A stretch of 64,000 nucleotides of DNA from Brachionus rotundiformis (lineage: Eukaryota; Rotifera; Eurotatoria; Ploima; Brachionidae), in assembly GCA_016802295.1 (NCBI GenBank), contig JAESIW010000180.1, forward strand, positions 4,447,975-4,511,974, in the 5' to 3' direction. Below the pieces are notes generated by a model. The model was not told the DNA's origin. It worked only from the letters and a program-made list of their open reading frames with translations, and ran no database searches. Shown here one piece after another: positions 56,556 through 64,000 of this stretch; position 1 is the stretch's first letter, and every line of letters begins with the position of its first letter. A program made the position numbers and the translations under genes.

Positions 56556-57420
56556 TTCGTTCTATTTAGTGAAAACAAAGATTCAATTCTAAATGAGAGA
56601 AAATGCAAATTTATTAATTTTATCCAGAAACGACCTTGACCTTTGTCAAAAAAAATTTTGCAATTTTCTTGAAATTAAGGTTCTCCATATTAGAAAATCA
56701 AGATGGCGGCCCATCGATTCTCGCATGCTGGCGTCACTGGTCCGCCACATGCGCACACTTGCCCCTCGCCGCTTCGGACACCAAAGCGCACCATCACTCC
56801 ACTCCCACACTCCACACAAATAAATTATTTTCTATTAATTTTTTTTTTTTTCTTTAATTTAATAATAAAAATAAAAAAAAATCTTAAGTTTATATATTTG
56901 AAACTAAATATCAAGAACTCGCTGTATCGCGATATGTAATTTTTTCTTATGTTCGCTTTTGTGTGAATGTCTGTTAAGTTATTTTGTTTTCTATATATTT
57001 GTGCTCGTTTAATATCAATTATGTTTAGGCTTAAAATCGATTTTGTGAGACTTAAAAATCGGCTTATGATAGGCTTTTTAATTTGACTTAACTTACGAAA
57101 TTTATTTAGTTTGCCCCTTGTCCAAAAACTGTCTTCTAAAAAGTCCAACCATTTTTCCTATTTAACTCTCACCGCTTCCACCACACCACTCAATTACTCA
57201 ATCTTAATCTTCTAGAGGCCATAAACAGACAATTCAAAAGCCTTTCGGCTGTTTTGTTTTATTTTATATGTTTGATTAACCGGGTTTTTCTATCACTAAT
57301 AAATTAGATTCGAAAAAAAATATATATAAATAAAAACTTAATAAATTTTTAGATCTTATTTTGCTTAACCTGATTTAAATGATGCTTTAGGAGACAATTT
57401 AGATTGTTAAAAACGTTTAC
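56556..57420. other. Upstream region of p66
   Basis: GC-richer DNA continues to about 56815 and then drops to AT-rich. The GC-rich part is probably 5' UTR/promoter of p66, and no other gene is evident. Confidence 0.4.
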
Positions 57421-57721
57421 ATAAATTTCCAATTAAGCCAATTATCCAAAAAAGAGACATGTCCTTTGTTTTGCAGTCTTTGGCAAAAGTGGAGCATTGT
57501 CAATTGCCGAACTAAAGCCTAAGGCAATTATTCCGGATCGTCTTTTAAATCAGATCCAGTTTTGTTTTCTATCAAAAATCATTAAAAAAGTTCGGGCTTT
57601 GTTTCTCATTCAAAGCTTGTCAATGGCCCAATCAGTCTATCAAACTCATTTGACCATTTTAATTATACAACCTGTGCTAGAAATTAGCATAAATTATTAT
57701 CTAAAAAACAGACCCATTTAG
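57421..57721 (+). other. Unassigned 75-codon open stretch
   Basis: Plus-strand positions 57497-57721 are open for 74 codons beginning MSIAELKPKAIIPDRLLNQI and rich in Ile/Leu/Gln. A TTGCAG acceptor-like signal precedes it. I recognise no family, and it may be an orphan exon or chance. Confidence 0.2.
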
Positions 57722-60179
57722 CATAAAATATGCAGTTGGACCAAGCTTGTGAAGCCGAACCACTAGGGCCAAAGTTCAGATAATTGATAAAATAGTGCAT
57801 AGGAAATAAGTGCTGTTTGGCCAACAGATAACTTACTGTGTTTGTCTTGATTAATATTTTTAATTTTGGTCTAGTTACACTCTGGCTGCACTAAACAAAT
57901 TTATGAATACATTGTACTTAGCTACTTAACCATTTGTATACTATTAAAGCTTGGCAATAGATTTGAAAGTGTTTGAGCCGAATCAAACTATGGTGATTAA
58001 GTATGCTTTGAGAAAATGAAAATAACTAAAACCATGCTTTTATAATGTAGAACAAACACACATGCACACACTTATCTGTGTATAAAAAACGCTTTCCAAG
58101 CTCAAGCTGACCAGTTTTTGCGTTACTTTGCATTTCAGAAGCCAAAAAGAAATTTGCCATTGCTTTACTAAAAGCACCATTAAAATTTACCTTGGATACC
58201 AAAATATCATAGATTAAAATTTGAGGATAAAATCTTTGACAAAATAGAAATTTTATTAATTCAGGCTTTAGGCATCGAGAATATTCGATCAGCTTTGGCC
58301 TTTAGACTGCAGATAAGATAAAGTTAGGAAAACTTATCAGTTAATTAATTAATTTAGAAATAAGGCAAGAGACATCCACGGTAAAAATGAGGGTGTCGGG
58401 AGGCGAGTTGTGCTCATAATTCTGGTGGTCAGGTCGCTGGACCGGACATTTTGACCTCGAATTTTGCTTCTGGTTCATAATGTTTGGGATTAAGTGAACA
58501 AGTGATAGTAAATCAAGAAAAAAAAAACAAAATTAGAAATATTGTTTTAAATTCATAATTTTTAAAGAGTTCTTACCCTTAACAAAAAATGCTCGCTCAG
58601 ATATTTGAACGTAATCAACAACAAAAATGGCAAAAATCATAATTTCATATGTATTTACGTTTTATTTTCATGCAGACACATTTCTATGCGATCTCCCCTC
58701 TTTTCTCTAAATTCGATTAAGCACGATTTTTATCTTTTATTAAAATTGTGGGCCTCAAGTTCCAAATTTGGGACAAATTAGTTGATTCGAAAAAAGTTGC
58801 CTAATTAACTTGCTCTGAGACAAATTAGGCAAAATTTAATTTGGATTTTTTCCTTCACTGACCATAAGTGTGGTAGTGAATGTGTCGATTGGACTTAAAA
58901 TTTCTAGGAATCATAATATTAAAGTCAATCTTGAATAAAAATATCTGAGCTCAAACTTGCTTTAAAAAAAAAACAACTAAAATTCAATTAATTTGATGAG
59001 AATAAAAAAGATTTTATCAAATTTAATTATTAAAATTGTTTAATTTAATGAAAAAATAGTTTCCAATATTTATATTTGGTTCAATTTAGCTACCAATTAT
59101 AATAAGAAATTTTACTTTTCTAGCAGCTAACTATTTTGCCAGTTCTGTCATATATCTAAAACTTTTTCTTCAATTTTTAATTAATTTGGAAATAAAATTA
59201 AAAAAAATTAAAGGAACATTTAATTTAAAAAGCAATATTAATATAATATTAATAAATGATGTAATATCATGTTTTTTTGGGAAAAACTTTTCAAAAAAAA
59301 CTGGTGTATAACATTTTTGCATAAAGTGGCCATCGAAAAGAAGAAAGATCCCTAAACACTTTTAAATAAGGCTTCTAAAGTTTAATCTAAAGCATTTTGG
59401 TTTTAGTTTCTGTTTCCCAGGTTTCCATAGTTCGAGACGAGTCTATCAAATATAAAAATTCAAAAATTTAAATAGCTTATACTTTTAAAAATCTTACCTG
59501 AATTTAATTGATCGCTATTTAGTACAAAAATTATTCCTATTAGCTCAAAAGAAAAAGCTGTATTTAAAATTAATTATATTTATTATTTGAAATCGTCAAT
59601 GTAAATTAGAAATTCTTCTTGAAAATAAATTATTAAAAAATTATCTATGCTATTTTAAAATTTTCATTTTTTTTACTTACTGGATTAAATATTTGAGAAA
59701 AAAATGGATGCTTATGCTAATTGAACATCGATAAATGTTTATTTAAAATTGTTTAAATAAAAGTTTTATTGCTTTGAGCTTCAGTAATAAAGCAAGACTC
59801 AAGCGCCTATAAATGTCTTTTTAAAATTCGATTAGATTTTGTTAAAAATTTTATCAGTCTGAATTTTAATTTTTGGTTACATTTTAAGTAGCAATTTAAT
59901 TAATGAATGATAATAAAAAAGAAAAAAGATAATTTAACAAATAAAATTATAATTTTAAAATATGGTATAGAGATATGAAAAAATACAATCAATAAGTAAT
60001 TAATTAATTTAGGATCAAATTTTTTAGTTCAAAAAACTCACCTGGATTGGTAAACTAATGTTCATTTTATTTTGCCAAAGTATAATAATTTAATTATTTT
60101 AAAATTTTAAATTAAAATAAAATTACATTAAATTAAAAATTAATCAAAAATAAAAAACAAATCACTTTTGTCATTAACA
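57722..60179. other. AT-rich intergenic stretch
   Basis: No supported gene. A less AT-rich patch at 58375-58490 has no assignable function. Confidence 0.35.
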
Positions 60180-61008
60180 ATGAATTCAAACTATTCAAGA
60201 TTACAAGATTTTGTGAATGAAAATAAAACTGGAAATGGTTCATCCAGTAGTTTATCAGAGGCAAAAAATACTGTCTTTGAATTTTTTAGTAAAAACGTCC
60301 TTCGAAACGATATAAATACAACAAGTCCACCATTGGACTCAAATGACCAAACAGAATCATGGTTTAAGGAAGCCGAAGCGGACCCATTTTGTCCCAAATT
60401 AGTAAACTTTATTCTCACAAATTTAAAGATAATTGAATATTTTTTCTAGACTAAAACTCAAAGAATTATAGGTTTTATGATTTGCTTGGTTATGGGTACA
60501 TTTTGTATGGGTCTAGCAAGCTTGTATATTCCAGTTATAGTATTAAAATCGAGAAAATTTGTGCTTTTATTCAGCATGGGTAGTCTTTTTTTTATAGCCA
60601 GTTTTTCAATATTATGGGGCGTAAAAAGCCACTTGAAGCATTTATTTTCGCCATCTCGTCTTCCCTTTACTTTATCTTATTTTTCGACCTTATTTGCCAC
60701 TATTTATTATGCAATGATTGTTAAAAGTGTCTTAATTACTTTATTGTTTGCGGTTCTTCAAATTAGTACATTAATTTGGTAAGTTTTAATTTTTTTATAA
60801 AATTTAGGCATTGAAAATAAAAGTATATTTTACGTTTTGATCAAATGCCTGAATTTTTTAATTAATTTTGATTTTTAATTATAATTTAATTTAAAATAAA
60901 AGGTATATTGTAAGTTACATTCCGGGAGGGCAAAAAGGTTTAACATTCTTCAGCAAAATGTTTTATTCCCTTGCATCGAAAACTGTTCAGACAACTCTTC
61001 AAGTTTAA
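60180..61008 (+). CDS. SFT2-family vesicle transport membrane protein
   Basis: Exons 60180-60401, 60450-60778 and 60903-61008 (introns of 48 and 124 nt) join in phase to 218 residues. After a hydrophilic, Ser-rich ~70-residue N-terminus comes the SFT2 core: TKTQRIIGFMICLVMGTFCM, then four transmembrane helices containing SLFFIASFSILWG, HLFSPSRLPFTLSYFSTLFA and a final YIVSYIPGGQKGLTFF. SFT2 proteins act in endosome-to-Golgi and Golgi retrograde fusion with syntaxins. The length and long N-terminus are closest to SFT2D3/SFT2D2-type proteins. ATG 60180 is preferred over upstream non-ATG codons. Confidence 0.95.
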
Positions 61009-61665
61009 TAAGATTTCGAATAATAAATATTTTTTAATGATTAATTTGTGCGATAATGACTTTTTTGTTTTAATATTATTAAGAATAAATTTTTATCAAA
61101 TTTTAAAAACATTAATTCCAATTTAAAGGCTAACCTTTGTCATTAAGATCGATTTACACTCCTTTTATTTAATTACTATAATTTAATTTTACAAATTAAA
61201 ATGATTGTTTATAAAATTATTTAAAAAAGTAAAACATTGAAAATTGTAGCTAAATTTTTTGAATTTTTTAGAAAATTTATGAAAACCAAATAAATATTTT
61301 TTTAAATTTAATATTTTTAAACTTCAACATTGATCTCTTGATCACAAAATAAATTATAAGTCTTGAAAAATCCCAATGTTTAGATTTTTAGGAGGATTAT
61401 GAAAATACACTGTTTTAAAAGTAAATTATATTTTCAATCATTAGAAAGCTAATCAAGAATAAGAAAAGTATTCAATACACTTTTTAACCATGTAAAATTT
61501 TAATAACAAACAATAATTGTTATAATAATAATAATTGACTAAAAGTTAAGTTAACTTTCGGCAAAATTCGAAAAAGCTGTTTTTGAATAATACTTGTAAA
61601 AATTAGCTTTTAAAATAAATAATAAGTTTATGGACTATTTTAAATTTTATTAATTAAAGATTAAT
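61009..61665. other. AT-rich spacer between SFT2 and MRPL51
   Basis: Nothing recognised. Confidence 0.4.
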
Positions 61666-62188
61666 ATGTTTTCGAATACATTAAAAATTCTGGCTGAAAA
61701 ATCATTCTGCGGCTATCAGTTAAGTCGAAGTTTCAAGACTAAAGGGGAGTATTTTCGAAATTATGGTTATCAATATAACAAATTCTATAAAGGCGGTATA
61801 TTTTAATTTTTAATATTAATTTTCAATTTAAAGAGTTTCCAAATCAAAAGGTCTTTTACCTAGATTGGATGCTAAAGATGATAACATGCCAATTCCGATG
61901 CCAATATTTAAGGACAAGAAACCATGGTCGGAAAAAAAAGCCACATTTGGTCAAAATGATTACATTGATATACTTGGTAATGGGACTGTGAACCCTGTTG
62001 ATTTGATTAATGGACCTAAATGGCTGATTGGATTTAGAGGAAATGAACTTCAACGTTTGAGCAGACAGCTTAGAATTGAGGGAAAAGAGATAAAAGCTAA
62101 AAATCCAAATAGATTTCATGAAATAAATAAAAGAATCAAGTACCTGATGTGGCGATACAATCACAAATTCGGTGGTCTTAAAAAATAA
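61666..62188 (+). CDS. MRPL51: Mitochondrial large-subunit ribosomal protein L51 (mL51)
   Basis: Exons 61666-61795 and 61836-62188 join across a 40-nt intron to a 160-residue protein. The conserved core reads EKKATFGQNDYIDILGNG, then GPKWLIGFRGNELQRLSRQL and INKRIKYLMWRYNHKFG, as in MRPL51. The first exon (MFSNTLKILAEKSFCGYQLS and SRSFKTKG) is Arg/Lys/Ser-rich without acidic residues at the start, fitting a mitochondrial presequence. The intron is among the shortest in the window; the phase (G|TT TCC) fixes both of its ends. Confidence 0.93.
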
Positions 62189-62410
62189 AAATATAGATAG
62201 TAATTTTTTTAATAAAAGATTTCGACTTGAATTCATTATTTTATTATTTAAATATTAATTCGGCTTATTTATAACAACTATAATTTAATTTAATTTATTT
62301 TAATTTAAGGCTAAAAATTGATCAATTTAATTATTTTTTAAAAAAATTAAATAAAAACAAGATTAAATTATAAATTTGGACGGTATTGAATTTAATTGTT
62401 TTTTAATCGT
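62189..62410. other. Convergent 3' spacer
   Basis: Short AT-rich gap between the convergent MRPL51 and ERICH2-like genes. It includes an AATAAAAG-type polyadenylation signal shortly after the MRPL51 stop. Confidence 0.4.
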
Positions 62411-63178
62411 TTATGCTTTGTTTTCTAATACATGGTCATTTCCAGAATCGATATTTTGGTCAGAATCAGTTTCCTCCTCGTCACTATCAGAATCGTCATC
62501 ACTTTCCAAATCATCCTCATCGTCGTCTTCACTCTCTTCTTCGCTTGAATCCCCAGATTCACTATTTTGATCTTCATCACTTGATTCACTTAATTTTGAT
62601 TCTATCAAGGGTAAAAAATCTTTAGCTGTTTTATTATTTGGTTCATACATTAGAATGAACGAGCACAATTTGTGAGCATCTTCCCATTTTTTTTCCATAA
62701 CATAGACCAAAAATTCCTGCAGCAACTCATTCGGAGCTTTGAGATTTTTTCTAAAGTCTGCATCACTGCCACTATCTTCTGAGTCACTGTCATTCAATCT
62801 TATAGGACTGAGACGATTTTGTTTTAGAACCACATTTTGGGGACACTTATCACTGATTTTCGATCCTTGTAATGTCAACTTTTTTCCTTTGCTTGTCGTA
62901 GGACTGAGGGGAGTCAATTTTCCGCTTGGTACTCGCTTATTTTCCTTTATTTTATTATTCATAGCCGAGATTTCGCTTAATTGTTTCATCATTATATTAA
63001 AGCGTTGCAAAGCTTTGTCATTTTTAATATCCTGTTCATTTACGTCGTTGGCAAAAGAAAATTTTTTTTCGTCTTCTTTTTTGCCATTTGTTAATTTTGG
63101 CAGTTGATGTGGAATTTTGGGTTTAATGGATGAAATGGAACAAATTGAAGAAGCAGATGATTTACGTGATGAGCTCAT
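62411..63178 (-). CDS. ERICH2-like glutamate-rich protein
   Basis: A single exon encodes 255 residues. The N-terminal half is Ser/Lys-rich and likely disordered. Residues ~150-195 (LKAPNELLQEFLVYVMEKKW, EDAHKLCSFILMYEPNNKTA, KDFLPLIESKL) match the conserved C-terminal helix pair of ERICH2, which resembles a single TPR. An extremely acidic tail of Asp/Glu/Ser follows. The function in animals is poorly known; no enzymatic motif is present. It converges with MRPL51. Confidence 0.8.
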   Translation of the reverse strand: MSSSRKSSASSICSISSIKPKIPHQLPKLTNGKKEDEKKFSFANDVNEQDIKNDKALQRFNIMMKQLSEISAMNNKIKENKRVPSGKLTPLSPTTSKGKKLTLQGSKISDKCPQNVVLKQNRLSPIRLNDSDSEDSGSDADFRKNLKAPNELLQEFLVYVMEKKWEDAHKLCSFILMYEPNNKTAKDFLPLIESKLSESSDEDQNSESGDSSEEESEDDDEDDLESDDDSDSDEEETDSDQNIDSGNDHVLENKA

Positions 63179-63539
63179 TTTACTTTCTAAATCAAATAAA
63201 TTTAAATTATTTAATTTTTATTTTAAAATACTAGAGCTTGAATACAAGTTCAAGTCGCAGTTCTATTTTACAACTACTACTAATACTAAAATAATTTTTA
63301 TTTTTATCCTTTATTAATTAATATCAGCTCTACCCAGTACAGATAAAGGAAAAAAACTGAATTTTTTGCCATAATTTTTAAATATCATATTTGGGCTCAA
63401 TAAATTTCCTAATACAAAATTAAAATAAAAAAGTTTCGACACCAAATTTAATTAAGTTATAATTTACCATTAAAATTTTCAGTACACTATCTTTCTTTTA
63501 ATAAATATTAAAAATAAATCTACAAAATTTTGGAAAGTA
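63179..63539. other. AT-rich spacer upstream of the ERICH2-like gene
   Basis: Nothing recognised. The short phrase TGAATACAAGTTCAA at 63239-63253 also occurs near 18165. Confidence 0.35.
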
Positions 63540-63990
63540 TTGTTAAACAAAGGTTAATGCTACAACTTGAAGAAAATAATCTCATAGCTGGAAGTCTGCA
63601 TTGATTCAATCCAAAGAAAAATTGTGTGACTTATCTCCTTGAAAAGCTTGATATTATCACGATTCTAATAGAATGATATTATTTGCGGATGATTGGAAAA
63701 TACTCACCATAATAAAAATTTTTAGCAAAGCGATACTTCAGAGAGATCTAGATTCAATATTCCAATGGATAGATGTTAGAGGTTTCTTGGAATGCAAAAG
63801 CAAACGTTTACAAGCAGAGAGGAGACATTTTGAGTAAGATTGTATACATTCATGGTGAGACTTCACCTGGACTAAACAGTGAAAGTATGGATGCGCTAGA
63901 GAAGGTGCACGAACAAGCAAAAAAGATCCCTGTGCCGCTAAGAAGTATGTCTTATGATCCCTGTGCCGCTAGCAGCTGCAATTAGCGCTA
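63540..63990 (+). mobile_element. CR1-like LINE polymerase remnant
   Basis: The plus strand gives MILFADDWKILTIIKIFSKA and then ILQRDLDSIFQWIDV, the palm block 'LFADDTK.......LQ.DLd.I..W'. Then, after a frame change, it gives KIVYIHGETSPGLN, a decayed version of 'LY.SMVRPHLDYA' seen at 2720-3270 (63781-63880 is a clear nucleotide match to 3150-3235 reversed). The right end repeats the phrase TATGATCCCTGTGCCGCTA. Confidence 0.85.
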
Positions 63991-64000
63991 TACCTGATTT

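Overview
The window is animal nuclear DNA. It is very A+T-rich outside a few genes, and its protein genes have introns of mostly 40-60 nt (many 48-51 nt). It encodes metazoan families: an anoctamin, a Dispatched-like protein, GATAD2/p66, SMU1, elongin C, NOA1, beta-mannosidase, trehalase, SFT2, a mitoribosomal protein and an ERICH2-like protein. It also carries a U3 snoRNA and a tRNA-Val. The tiny introns, low GC and many decayed CR1- and RTE-like retrotransposon pieces fit a small invertebrate such as a rotifer; that assignment is an inference, not proven here.

Layout. 1-780: 5' exons of an anoctamin paralogue running off the left edge (minus), with a LINE fragment in an intron. 2.7-6.8 kb: LINE remnants and two related TIR elements. 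7.0-9.7 kb: a Dispatched-like transporter (minus). 10.5-12.6 kb: a broken zinc-finger ORF, a TTAA-flanked MITE, a large fold-back and a miniature LTR element. 12.8-13.5 kb: an unrecognised type II membrane gene. 13.9 kb: tRNA-Val(CAC). 14-20 kb: mostly repeats, including a SWIM/AT-hook DNA element. 20.6-23.5 kb: beta-mannosidase (minus). 25.6-32.8 kb: a complete 17-exon anoctamin (minus), whose introns host a second SWIM element, a fold-back and a LINE tail. 33.9-34.9 kb: LINE debris. 35.0-37.2 kb: NOA1 (minus). 37.9-38.9 kb: a LINE remnant. 39.9-40.9 kb: a secreted LamG-like protein (plus). 41.3-42.6 kb: retroelement debris. 42.7-44.5 kb: trehalase (minus). 46.1-47.0 kb: a TIR element with a psq-type HTH ORF. 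47.7-49.4 kb: SMU1 (minus). 51.0-51.2 kb: U3 snoRNA (plus). 51.55-51.95 kb: elongin C (minus). 54.8-56.6 kb: GATAD2/p66, strikingly GC-rich (minus). 60.2-61.0 kb: SFT2 (plus). 61.7-62.2 kb: MRPL51 (plus). 62.4-63.2 kb: ERICH2-like (minus). 63.5-64.0 kb: LINE remnant.

The genes are unrelated housekeeping and membrane genes with no operon logic. The most notable points are: a Dispatched-like protein lacking conserved acidic transport residues; two short TIR elements that share a small SWIM-finger plus AT-hook ORF; a 5'-truncated miniature LTR element with an exact tRNA-Ser type primer site abutting a ~460 bp fold-back; a U3 snoRNA with an altered box D; and one apparent frameshift in an otherwise perfectly phased anoctamin. 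Splice coordinates were worked out by hand from GT/AG signals and reading phase.
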